Position numbers and translations under genes: made by a program
Shown: piece after piece, positions 1 to 10,110 of the stretch
Layout: each line of letters starts with the position of its first letter
Numbering within the stretch: position 1 is the first letter of the stretch
Assembly: GCF_963924675.1 (NCBI RefSeq)
Contig: NC_089239.1
Coordinates: 32,573,818-32,637,817, forward strand
Origin: Phocoena phocoena
Lineage: Eukaryota; Chordata; Mammalia; Artiodactyla; Phocoenidae
Direction: 5' to 3'
DNA: 64,000 nt
The notes under the pieces: generated by a model
What the model saw: the letters and a program-made list of their open reading frames with translations, nothing else
Told to the model about the DNA's origin: nothing
The model's database searches: none

Positions 1-169
1 CATTATTCTCCCTCTTGTAGTTTGGCCAGGAAGAGTAGTGTGAGCAATACGGTTACCAGCAATTTGATGGGTAAACGAAGGCAGATTGCTTCTACTGGAA
101 TATTGACTGTACTACAAATTCATGATTTTCATATTAGTTCAGGTTTTACCTGAGAGTGTGATTTGTTCC

Positions 170-285
170 GGATGCAATAAAAATCCAGTGGTCACGGTAG
201 TGCATGCTATTAGTAGATGGTTAAAGCAGGGCATCGCTACCTGTGGTGCTCCTGTAGTTCCCATGAAGGACTCAGTATGAACTAG
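170..285 (-). repeat. Unassigned repeat, copy A of an inverted pair
   Basis: The reverse complement of this 116-bp stretch aligns without any gap to 1501-1616; I count 28 differences, about 76% identity. Shared blocks include CTAGTTCAT, GAGTCCTTC, CCACAGG, AACCATCT and GTGACC. Similarity fades outside the block. I do not recognise the family. Both copies stay open in the same frame for 38 codons, but differences fall about equally on all three codon positions, so I read it as a non-coding interspersed repeat and not as a gene fragment. Confidence 0.7.
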
Positions 286-1500
286 ACACCAAAGAAACAG
301 AAAACCTCTGAGTGAGCACATACCTGTGTCTATTGGGAGAGGTGGGTGAGAGGTGAAGATGAATCAGGAAAACAAGTATAGATATGGGAGCAAATTTTCC
401 AGGGGATAATGATTTGTTTGCTTTACTTGGATGAAGAAAATTTTTTTTGCCCTACTCCTTATGTGTATGTTTAAATCTAAACCTTAAGTATATTTTATTA
501 AAAATATCAAGTGAGTTGCCCTGGTCACTGATACCCACCTGAAAGAGGTTTTCATTTATTTAAATTAACTTCCCAAATATGCATGCAGTAAGTATATCCT
601 CCCTCAACCCTCTGAGCATAATTTAGGAAGAAATAAATGGAGAGAAAGCCCTCACTTCTGATATTCTAGTACAGTAAAGAAAGACACAGTAAAGAGAAGG
701 ATTGCTTCTGATGAATAGAATGAAAGATAAGGTAATGAAGGTAGATAAGACTATTTTCATTTTATAGACAATTCTTAACCAGACTTTTGATTCCACAGTT
801 TCTTAAGGATGGCCCTCCAGCTGACTGCGCGTAGAAAATTAAGGCCTTTTTTTATATGAAGAAACAGATTTTAATATTAAATTGTGATATGTAAGAGCAC
901 CTTTTTTAGGCAGCCCAGGTTTACGAGGCAGCTATAAACCTCCTAAGATGCCTGCTGGTCATGGTTCCCTTCTGAGAAAAGTGGCTGCATGATTTTTATG
1001 CCCAAATCTGCATTCCTTAAACTGTGTCATCCATTCATTGAGACTGGGTTGATAAACGCATGGTGGTTGTGTGTATAAAGCTACTCCAGCCACTTTTCTC
1101 AGCAAGGAGCAGTGATGCGTAGGTACTTTAAATCTTCTTGGATCGTTGATCAGGGCCAGAACACGAAGTCAATACTCAAAGATGAGCCAGAATTTCATTT
1201 CAACAAAATTCAAGGTTGCTTTCTCTCCGCGTAACTACGGAACAAATGAGCAGAGCAAAGGGTCCATTAGATGAGAGGGCTAACGGGAGAGCCCCGCAGT
1301 TCCTCTGCATCTTGTTTTCTCACAGAGGTGCACCAGGGTTCAGAGCCTCAGTGCAGGAGGAACAAGGCGAGGCCTCGGAGCTGTGGCCTTAACGACTTCA
1401 AGCTTCTGGTGGTCAACATTTAGGACTCTCAAGTCAAAATACATTATGAGCTTATTCTTTGCCGAGCCACAGATATGTCTCTGTGTTCTGTTCCCCTGGC
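286..1500. other. Unassigned AT-rich sequence
   Basis: Nothing recognisable between the two arms of the inverted pair. The part at about 900-1330 is less AT-rich than its surroundings and holds a few CpGs, but shows no supported exon or known repeat. Confidence 0.5.
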
Positions 1501-1616
1501 CTAGTTCATGTTGAGTCCTTCCTAGGAGCTGCAGGAGGACCACAGGAAACTGGGCCCTTCTGCAACCATCTCGTAGAATCGTGGACCACTGTGACCTCTG
1601 GATCTTTGCTGCATCC
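1501..1616 (+). repeat. Unassigned repeat, copy B of an inverted pair
   Basis: Plus-strand partner of the copy at 170-285, about 76% identical over 116 bp with no gaps and in opposite orientation about 1.2 kb away. The family is not recognised. It could be an old SINE, LTR fragment or conserved element; the sequence alone does not decide. Confidence 0.7.
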
Positions 1617-3954
1617 TGACTGGCGGTCAGGTTTCGCAGGATCTGAGGCTGTGGCAGCTGAAATGACTTTCTGTGCCTTCTACTTCCTTATATGCTCCAG
1701 CCTGCTAGTACGTCACCTGTATTCTAGCCTGTGTTCTTTATGAAGGAACATGCTTGCCTCTTTTTTTCAAAAATTTCATTAGAAAATAAGTTACTATGGA
1801 ACTTATTTTTACTGAAAAACTTTTAGTAAACTTTTTAAGCAGAAATTTAGAATCTATCCATCTATAAAAACTGAACATCAAAGTTTCTTAGTGAAACTGA
1901 ATTTAGAGACTCACTTCTCGTATCACCACAGTGCTTTCTGTAACACAGTATTACCAGTACAATTTTCTCACCTGGTAGCATGTAGGAAGCCTTAATTTAG
2001 AAAAGTCCAGAATAAAATCAAATAAAATAGTAAAATACACATTTATTAGGTGCTTTCCACAGTTGTTTCTAGGCAAGCTAAACAGGACAAACTAATATTT
2101 TTAGTTGTCTGAAAGCACACTAAGCATTTCTACTCCCCTTTTAAATTCTTAGACACAGATTTCACTTCCTTGGAAGAACATAAAATGCAAATTTTGGCCT
2201 TTGCCCTTGTAACTTCTGATTTCTATCACCACCCACTCACTTTCTTCAAAATGGTCACCTTTCAGATTAGTCATACTTTAAAATATGTAGGTATATTACC
2301 TTAAATCCTGCTGGTTGAAAAAAAATTTAGAGTCTGTCTTCTTTAGAAATTTGCCCATTTTACGGCTGTTCAGTTTTTTGAAGCTCCTGGAGTTGGGGCA
2401 GCAGTAACAAAACAATAGGTAGAAGCTTTGGTAGAGGCTCTTGCCAGGGAACCTGTGCTGACTTCTCAAGTACAGTGACAGCTTACACCAGCCTCAGGGA
2501 CAGGTGCAGAAGCCAAAAGATGGGCTTTGTATTCTGGAAGATTTTCCTTTGTGGATATCATGTCGCTCATAATTGTGTTTGCTAAAACATTAATTTGGCC
2601 TAATACAGATGTTCACAAAGCAAGCCTATGGGTCAGTCCTTTTGCAAACATTGAGTTTCCTTTATGAGTTACAGCCATTCATTTAATTATTCCCAATATG
2701 GCTGTGATTTTTTTCATATTTATTGTTTCATATGAAAGAGATCTTTTTAAGTTTTAAAAAAAGTTCACTTACCCCAAAACAGATTTCAAATTGAATTGAA
2801 ATATACTACAGTTAAAAAAAAGACACACATAGATGCATTTAAATATTTTAATAATATAAATAAAATTATTTAGTTTGAAGGCAAACATTAAAGAATGGCA
2901 AATGGGCCATTACCATATTTCCACTAAAGCGTAAGAATGTGTCACCCAAGAAATTGACATCGCTGCTTAAAATTATTCTAAACAGCCCTTATCAAATATT
3001 TTAGGCATTACTGAAAATGCCTGTCCCTGGAGAGACGAGGCCCGTTCATAGACTGTATATGACTTACTGTCTGAATATGAGACTCTCCAAATTGACACCT
3101 AATTGCCATCCTGTCAACATGTAAAAGGATGGATCATTTTATCTCCTGAGTGACGAAGCTTCAACTCCACAAAGCACAGGCCATCAGTCCTTTGAGGTGA
3201 TTGTGATGCCTCAAACCCGACAGCTTGCCCTGACAGCTTTCACATATTCCTGAAATCAAATTGTTTCTGCTTCTATTACAAGGCAGGGGTGTGAAAACTA
3301 GAGGAAGAAGATGGTAAACAGAAAAGAAAATTGTCTTCATGTTCGGAGTAATTATAAAAAGTTGTTTCCAGGGAAAAGTGTAGGTATTGATTTTGCCTCT
3401 CCTAATGATGTACACAGAGAGACACAAAGCACCCATATGGGTCCAGGGTTTGCCAGGAAAAGGAATATCAGGATAAGCAGATAGCGGTACCATTGTCGTA
3501 TGGCTACTCAGGAATATGCCCATGTTACGGCACTTGGCCATAAGATAAAGCTAGAAATATTTTCATGCTACTATTTTAAACAGCACAAAGAATTAATACA
3601 TGGTTTGTTGACATGAAAAATCATTAGAAAATATGACAGGAGTACTCTATTATATGTACTTCCACTAACTGACACTTTGACTTAAAAACAAACTTAAAAG
3701 GATCAAGGTTTTGATGAGGTTTCCTATGTTTTAGATAAAAAATATATGGATAACACTGCAGATTGTTTTAAACACCAAACCCAAAATCCTACTGATTGAT
3801 TGAAGTTAAAATATTGTTAAAGGCTTATAACTAAGACTTAGATCCAGAATTTCTAGTGTTTACAATAATACAGAAGCAAAATAACACTGGGAACATTACC
3901 AATTCTCATGTCAACTTGATGTAAAATGACAATTTTTGAATTTTTGATTTAAAA
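1617..3954. other. Unassigned AT-rich sequence
   Basis: No supported gene or recognisable repeat. It contains a 126-codon minus-strand open frame at 3161-3541, judged a chance frame because no domain, splice context or coding bias is visible. Confidence 0.5.
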
Positions 3955-4118
3955 TTTGTTTCCAGTTTTATTGAGTTATAATTGACACATAACGTTGTAT
4001 TAATTTAAGGTGTACGACATGATGATTTGGTATATGTATTTACTGCAAAAGGATTACCACCATAAATCTAGTTAACATCTGTCGGTCCACATAATTGCCC
4101 TTTTTTCTTATTAAAATG
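3955..4118 (-). mobile_element. L1M-type LINE 3' fragment
   Basis: Plus-strand text such as TTTATTGAGTTATAATTGAC, GGTGTACGACATGATGATTT and CTAGTTAACATCTGTC matches the inverted 3' region of old mammalian L1 elements as I remember it. It is a short, diverged, truncated copy with no coding potential. Confidence 0.75.
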
Positions 4119-4131
4119 TCAGTTTAAAGTA

Positions 4132-4292
4132 GAGAGTGGTACAGTGGAAAGAGCATCCAGTTCAGAAACTGAAGAGAAAGGTCCACGACCTGGTAAGCCA
4201 GGTACAGGCCATGACAGTGTTCAGAAGTTAATCCCTCCAAGTTTCAGTTTCCTTCTTTGAAAAGTGTTTATATGTGATGCCGTTAGGGAAAA
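4132..4292 (+). mobile_element. MIR SINE
   Basis: GTGGTACAGTGGAAAGAGC followed by a TCCAGTTCAGAAACTG block and TTTCAGTTTCCTTCTTTGAA follows the order of the MIR core (tRNA-like head, core, then CTCAGTTTCCTCATCTG-like segment). Diverged copy; limits approximate. Confidence 0.6.
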
Positions 4293-4500
4293 GCATGCAG
4301 TGAGGAACACAGTAATTCGGGGGGCCACACAGAACTCTATTCAAATTCACCTCCTCCCATTATTAGCTTTGCTGTCATCTTTTCTTGAAAGCAGCTATGA
4401 CTTTCAACTCAATTTGCCTGTCTGAAAGAGGAGGCTAACAATGCACAAATCACAGGGTGGTGAGAAGTAAATGAGGTAATTCCAGATAACTCTGGGTTAT
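4293..4500 (+). mobile_element. Second MIR SINE, adjacent
   Basis: A second MIR-like succession: ATTCAAATTCACCTCCTCCC, CAATTTGCCTGTCTGAAAGA, then GGTGGTGAGAAGTAAATGAG, which corresponds to the MIR segment normally reading GTTGTGAGGATTAAATGAG. Same orientation as the MIR just upstream. Confidence 0.55.
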
Positions 4501-5020
4501 GACACTAAAGAAATGAGCAAGGGGAATCTGCAGACAGCAGTTTTCTCTCAGGCACATGGGTTAGGAGTGATTGAAGGGAAGGGAGTAGGTCAACTACCCC
4601 ACTGCAGCATATATTCTGCCTGAGAACACTTTGTTCCATTCTGGGACTTTCTCTGGCTTAGAGATAGATCCCTGGCTACAAGGTTACACTGGAACCACTT
4701 ATTTCAGATGGACTAACAGTTTCCCTGTTCTGGCTTCCCTGGGGAAAATGATGTGGCCCGACTTTCACGAGATCCTCACAAGTCTTAACATCCCATTAAA
4801 AAGGGCAGCTCATATCCCATTCGGCCTAAAGCTTGTGGCATGACCCCAAATAACACAAGCATTCATAGCACCAGGTTGTTCAAAGAAAGCCTTGGTGGCG
4901 GTGAGCAGAGAAGTCTCCAACTAATCCAGTGGTCCCCAACCATTCTGGCACCAGGGGCCAGTTTCGGGGAAGACAGTTCTTCCACGGACTGGGTAGGAAT
5001 GGCTCAGGCCATGATGCCAG

Positions 5021-6410
5021 TGATGGGGAGCGATAGGGAGTGACGGGGAGTGACGGGGAGCCATGGGGAGCGACGGGGAGAGACGGGGAGCGATGGGGAG
5101 CAACGGGGAGAGATGGGGAGCGATGGGGAGCAATGGGGAGAGATGGGGAGCGACGGGGAGCGACGGGGAACAATGGGGAGTGGTGGGGAGAGACGGGGAG
5201 AGGCAGGGAGCGACGGGGAGCGACGGGGAGCGATGGGGAGCAACGGGGAGAGATGGGGAGCGATGGGGAGCAATGGGGAGAGATGGGGAGCGACGGGGAG
5301 CGACGGGGAGCCATGGGGAGCGACGGGGAGAGACGGGGAGAGGCAGGGAGCGACGGGGAGCGACGGGGAGAGACGGGGAGCAATGGGGAGCAATGGGGAG
5401 AGACGGGGAGCGATGGGGAGCAACGGGGAGAGACGGGGAGCGATGGGGAGCAACGGGGAGAGATGGGGAGCGACGGGGAACAATGGGGAGTGGTGGGGAG
5501 CGACGGGGAGCGATGGGGAGCAACGGGGAGAGACGGGGAGCGATGGGGAGCAACGGGGAGAGATGGGGAGCGATGGGGAGCAATGGGGAGAGATGGGGAG
5601 CGACGGGGAGCGACGGGGAGCCATGGGGAGCGACGGGGAGAGACGGGGAGAGGCAGGGAGCGACGGGGAGCGACGGGGAGCGATGGGGAGCAACGGGGAG
5701 AGATGGGGAGCGACGGGGAACAATGGGGAGTGGTGGGGAGCGACGGGGAGCGATGGGGAGCAACGGGGAGAGACGGGGAGCGATGGGGAGCAACGGGGAG
5801 AGATGGGGAGCGATGGGGAGCAATGGGGAGAGATGGGGAGCGACGGGGAGCGACGGGGAGCCATGGGGAGCGACGGGGAGAGACGGGGAGAGGCAGGGAG
5901 CGACGGGGAGCGACGGGGAGCGATGGGGAGCAACGGGGAGAGATGGGGAGCGACGGGGAGCGACGGGGAGCCATGGGGAGCGACGGGGAGCGACGGGGAG
6001 AGGCAGGGAGCGACGGGGAGCGATGGGGAGCAACGGGGAGAGATGGGGAGCGATGGGGAGCGACGGGGAGAGACGGGGAGCGACGGGGAGCGACGGGGAG
6101 CGACGGGGAGCGATGGGGAGCAACGGGGAGAGATGGGGAGCGACGGGGAGCGACGGGGAGCGACGGGGAGAGACGGGGAGAGGCAGGGAGCGACGGGGAG
6201 CGACGGGGAGCGATGGGGAGCGACGGGGAGCGACGGGGAGCGACGGGGAGCAATGGGGAGCGACGGGGAACAATGGGGAGTGGTGGGGAGCGACGGGGAG
6301 CGACAGGGAGCGATGGGGAGCGACAGGGAGAGACGGGGAGCGACGGGGAGCGACGGGGAGCGACGGGGAGCGACGGGGAGCGACGGGGAACAATGGGGAG
6401 TGGTGGGGAG
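5021..6410 (+). repeat. 10-bp-unit GC-rich minisatellite (139 units)
   Basis: The commonest unit is CGACGGGGAG, with variants such as CGAT-, CAAC-, CAAT-, AGAC-, AGAT- and CCAT-GGGGAG, plus rarer marker units AGGCAGGGAG, CGACGGGGAA and TGGTGGGGAG. The period holds at exactly 10 bp across the whole 1,390 bp with no visible indel. Many variants differ by CG to CA or TG, the signature of CpG deamination. Because three units make ten codons, no frame meets a stop for long and all six frames are open; the Gly/Glu/Arg-rich and Pro/Ser-rich translations are by-products, not genes. The seed is probably the MER1 interior motif GATGGGGAGCGGC, since the right array edge runs straight into GGGGAGCGGC and MER1 sequence. 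Length is likely polymorphic between individuals. Confidence 0.97.
5432..5959 (+). repeat. 240-bp higher-order tandem duplication in the minisatellite
   Basis: Bases 5432-5719 are identical to 5672-5959, that is, shifted by 24 units (240 bp) with no mismatch over 288 bp. A further exact copy of the central 140 bp (5541-5680 and 5781-5920) lies at 5231-5370, and a 70-bp part recurs at 5091-5160. Exact identity of such long variant strings indicates recent block duplication on top of older unit-by-unit growth. Confidence 0.93.
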
Positions 6411-6522
6411 CGGCAGACGGAGCTTCGCTCGCTCTCCCGCCGCTCACCTCCTGCTGTGCAGCCCCGTCCCTAACAGGCCACGGACCAGCCTCCTTTAGCT
6501 GCCTGAGGGTTGAGGACCCCTG

Positions 6523-7454
6523 CGCTAACCCTCTCTCCTCCGGTGTGACTCCCCTAATCCAATCTTCTAATTATGATATCATTATTTTTTATTGTTTTCT
6601 CTTTCCCTTTTAATGATTCTGAAAATTTAACTAAAACACTTTTCTTTGTGTATCTGGAAACTATTCAATGACAACATAAGATCATGGTATTGTTTGTAAC
6701 ATCCTTTTCTCATGTGGTTCTCATTTAACCTGTCAATCAATCCTGGGAGGGTGGCAGTATGACCCCCTCCTCCCCCTAAACACATAAACCCAGACACGTG
6801 ATACACAGACAAGACATGTTTACGTTTTTACAAGATATGATCAACAACTAATTAGTAAGCAACAGAATGAGAAGTAACAAGTTATCTAATAATATACATG
6901 TCTTTCCATAATAGTTATAAAGGTTGATATTAGCTTGCTTACTTTTGTAGATATTTGCATTAAGTCATCAAGTATAGGAAAAATTTCCACATTATTCTTC
7001 CAAATTTTATTCAAAGGCTATGCATACACAATTATACAAATCATATTGAAGTGTAACTTCCTCCCCTTTAATGCTGTTTCCAAGTATTTGGTAATAATAA
7101 CAGATAGGAATAATAAACTGATAAAAATGTTCATTTATAAAGCATTGTATTTGGAAATAAACTCCCCAGAGAGAAGACAGCTGTGAATGGGAAGGAAGGT
7201 CAAGAGTAACTCCTCATAGAAAAACGAAAGAAAGAATGAATGAGTAAATAAATAACTGAGATGAAGCTTAGAAATAATTATCCAATCAACTCTTTTTAAA
7301 AGCGGGGTCTGTGATGTTTGACAAACTATGAGGGGTGCTAAAAAGTACACAGATATAGTATACTTTCTCTGACCTCAGGAATGAATTTTAAAAAGAGAAC
7401 AAGAAAAGAAACCGGCAGTGATTGCTGTGGTATATTACAAACTGATGGCACTTT
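6523..7454. other. Unassigned AT-rich sequence
   Basis: No supported gene. The part near 6710-6780 weakly recalls a minus-strand MIR but is too diverged to call. Confidence 0.45.
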
Positions 7455-7605
7455 GCTGAGGTTAAAAGTGCCCTGAACTAGGAATCTGAAGACCAGAGTC
7501 AGCCGGACACCAGCTGGATGACCTGCAACTCAACAACTCCCAGGCTTTCACTTATTAGTAAAATGAAACTAATAGCAGCGGCCTCGCCTCTGACACAGGA
7601 TTTCG
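7455..7605 (+). mobile_element. MIR SINE
   Basis: The order GAACTAGGAATCTGAAGACC, CAGCTGGATGACCTGCAACT, CTTATTAGTAAAATGAAACT and AATAGCAGCGGCCTCGCCTC follows MIR from core to 3' part (AGCTGTGTGACCTTGGGCAA, then ATCTGTAAAATGG, then AATAATAGTACCTACCTC in the family). Diverged copy. Confidence 0.7.
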
Positions 7606-8054
7606 CGTGCATATCAAATATTCTACATGAAAATATTTTGAAAATGTTAATGTAGTTTATTTGGATATATAGATCATTTTTAGCCACCTCCTTGATGATT
7701 CACAGGGAATATGAGAAACTGAAATGAATTAATCGGGTTATCATTTTCAAAACAGGAAAAATAGAAATTCTTCTTTTAGACCCAAAAAGCGTTATAGGAA
7801 AGCCGCCCTAGGGTAAATACACTGAAGTAGCAGCTAGGAGGAGAGACTAGCAGAAGTGTGATCCCCAGGTGAGATCAGCAGGAAAGACGGGCACATTTTG
7901 TAGTTGAGAAATGTATATGCAATTTTAAGTATAAAGAGGACGGAAATGCATGAAAACAAAATCATCTTTAGAAGGACACTAAATGGTAGTTGAGAGATTA
8001 CACATTTTTACTGAGTTTTTCTATCAAAGTAACATGTTAAATTTGGGATTTAAT

Positions 8055-8330
8055 TGAAAGTTACTCTGTTAATTAAAATAATGCTATTTGTTGAAACAGA
8101 TAACCCCCAAACCTCAGTGATTAACACAATAAAAGTCTCTCTCTTGCTCAGGTAAGGTCCTATCCAGCATGTGTTGGGGGAGGTCACTGGGACACGTGAA
8201 GGAGGCATTTCTTCAAGCTTGTCCACTTGGAGACCCAAGCTGACACGGAGCTGCCATCTTCACATATCAGTGGTTTCCACGTGACTCTGAGTGCTAGCAC
8301 CAGTCAAGTTACCAGGAAAAAATAAGTAGA
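8055..8330. mobile_element. Ancient interspersed repeat, family not assigned
   Basis: GATAACCCCCAAACCTCAGT, ATTAACACAATAAAAG and the block around GACCCAAGCTGACACGGAGC then CTGCCATCTTCACATATCAG resemble a common old mammalian repeat in which a CCCAAATCTCAGTGGCTTAA-like head is followed by a CTGCCATCTT segment. I cannot name the family safely. A weaker relative of its start occurs at about 9712-9770. Confidence 0.4.
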
Positions 8331-9704
8331 CAACTGCACGGACATTTTTTATCTTACTATTTTATTTTATTTTACTTTATTATATTTTATTTTGTATGCA
8401 TGTGTGGGAGAAGGTGTTTTAGCTAACAGTGGAATGTGCCACCTACTCATAATTTATTTGCCAGATATTTGCCAGAATTTAGATATAAGGACATGTGAAA
8501 AAAAGAATGAAAAATAAGATGTAGTTGTATGTCCAAAAAATAAGGACATGAAAACTTCCAGTCATTTTCTGTCATACTCTGCCCTTCTGTTCACCAAGTA
8601 GCTATTCATCTTTTTTTTGCGCTAACACATATCACACTCACCCCCTCTCCCAAACCCCATTTAGCCACTGGCTCAAATCTACATTGCTCTTTGAGCTAAG
8701 GGGATCTGTAAATTAAAAAGACAATTTATCTAAAAACACATATATCACAGAGAAGATGCCTCATAACCACAACGACAACTCTAATTCACAGAAGAAACAA
8801 ACGGGAGAGACACAGCTCTCAGTGGCATAGGTTAGGCAGGGCGCAGCCTGCAGGCCCACACTTGGGAAAATGGCAATGCCTTGACTAGACCATGGATCTG
8901 CTTCCAGTGACCTCCTTGCCCTGGCTCCACCAGCTGGAAGGATTTCACTTATTCATCAACTTCGGTGGCCACGACAAAGGTGAGGTTGAGAAGGACGCCT
9001 CCTTGGAGGCTATCATTTTTGCAGCCAACTTCCTATTGGTAACTTTTTTGGACCAGAACAGTCTGTCAAATGTTTTCTTTTTTAGTTTAGAATTGCAGCT
9101 TCTTTGACAATAACATCCCCTCAAAAATGCAATATTTATTTAGTCAGCTCCAGATGCCTCCCACAGTCTCTTGTTTCCTTACTTAATGGTTTCCTAGTCT
9201 CCATTCTTGCTCAGTTTCACAGAGGTGACCTTGAAGCTGATGGCATTAGTCTTAACTCTTTTTCAAAACTGGATCAAAAAGGGTTTTGATGTCCAAAATA
9301 TTTTCAAATTTTATTCTTATTATTTGGGACTCTAGAAGCTAATCTACTGTGGACTCAAATGTTTGCACCTTCTCTATTCACTTTCATTTCTGCTTGCAAA
9401 TAAGGCAGTTATAACTTGAGGCCATTTCATTCTTTTCGTACTTTGCTAACTGCAGTTAGTAGCGACCAACATACATTACTAAGTTCTGTTTTCCAGTCGC
9501 TTCTGCTAGAGCTGGAGGCTTAGTAGGCATGTAAGTCTGCCTCATAAGTTATCACAGATGCCATTTTGAACATCTGTTTCCTCACTACATAATAAAGATC
9601 TCCCTTTTTCCAATCTTTTTATCAATATCCTAGGAGTTCACTGCCTGACCAACAATGAGACATGTTTAAGGAATTTTAATTTAGTATCCCGCTTCTATAA
9701 TAAC
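8331..9704. other. Unassigned sequence with a TTTTA-rich tract
   Basis: A TTTTA/TTTAT-rich low-complexity tract lies at about 8345-8398. The part at 8890-9010 is less AT-rich and holds a 71-codon open frame, but no homology or splice context supports an exon. The rest is unassigned. Confidence 0.5.
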
Positions 9705-10110
9705 GTTTGTATTAACTAAATAATGCTAGCTGTTGTAACAAGAAAAGTTTATATCTTGCCCAGGTAAAATGTGACAAGAATGGAGAGGAAACGGCCTCCA
9801 CATATTCTAGAATAGGCTGTTGTATTAGAAGGAGGAGAAGAAGAAGAGGAAGGAGAAGAAGGAGAAGAAGAGGAAAGAGAGGAAGGAGAAGAAGGAGATA
9901 TAAACTTCAAAAATCTCAAACTTACCCTGGGATTTGAGATGAATCAAATCCTAGCAGATGGATAAAGAGAAAGAGAGAAGAGGATCATATAGGAAATATT
10001 TAGCTGGCCATGACTAGAGGTGTTACACATAACTCCTACAACTCTGATTAAAATAAATCACATGGGCTGATACAGCAATTTGGGCCAGGACAGGTCAGGA
10101 TTATGTGCCA
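9705..10110. mobile_element. Diverged ancient repeat with internal purine tract
   Basis: AATAATGCTAGCTGTTGTAA and the following GTTTATATCTTGCCCAG resemble the start of the unassigned repeat at 8055. An AAG/GGA-rich purine tract (about 9831-9899) sits inside. Boundaries are uncertain. Confidence 0.3.
9831..9899 (+). repeat. Purine-only GAA/GGA low-complexity tract
   Basis: About 70 bases of nearly pure A and G, built from irregular AAG, AGG and GAGAAGG units. It could adopt triplex (H-DNA) conformations; no regulatory role is shown. Confidence 0.9.

Larger units (their letters stand above)
4927..6522. mobile_element. hAT-Charlie (MER1-like) DNA transposon carrying a minisatellite
   Basis: The left end CAGTGGTCCCCAACC and the right end GGTTGAGGACCCCTG are imperfect terminal inverted repeats of MER1/Charlie type. 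Just inside lie the other MER1 landmarks I remember: GGCACCAGGGGCCAGTTTCG and TTCCACGGACTGG on the left; GCTTCGCTCGCTCTCCCGCC, CACCTCCTGCTGTGCAGCCC and TAACAGGCCACGGACC on the right. Nearly everything between is replaced by the 10-bp tandem array. The flanking octamers (AACTAATC, CGCTAACC) match at only 5 of 8 positions, so the target duplication is eroded or not confirmed. No transposase frame is present, as expected for a non-autonomous MER1. Confidence 0.82.

Noticed and set aside
139..1743. Two related open frames (minus at 139-321, plus at 1459-1743) with similar predicted peptides
   Set aside because: Differences are spread evenly over codon positions and the surrounding sequence is not gene-like, so shared DNA ancestry as a repeat explains them; the repeat itself is reported.
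3161..3541. 126-codon minus-strand open frame
   Set aside because: No recognisable domain, no coding bias visible, no splice context; a frame of this length is possible by chance in 64 kb.
4919..6530. 8-bp target duplication of the MER1-like element
   Set aside because: The flanking octamers AACTAATC and CGCTAACC share only five of eight positions, which is not enough to claim a duplication.
4880..6613. Six overlapping open frames of 309 to 516 codons, some extending into the flanks
   Set aside because: They are translations of a 10-bp tandem repeat without stop codons in any frame. Their composition is set by the repeat, and starts and stops lie at arbitrary points in MER1 sequence.
8055..8330. 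Assignment to a named LTR or DNA transposon family
   Set aside because: The motif order is familiar, but I could not match it confidently to one family without a search.
8892..9107. Exon-like, less AT-rich 71-codon frame
   Set aside because: No protein family recognised, no acceptor and donor pair that I could defend, and no neighbouring exon.
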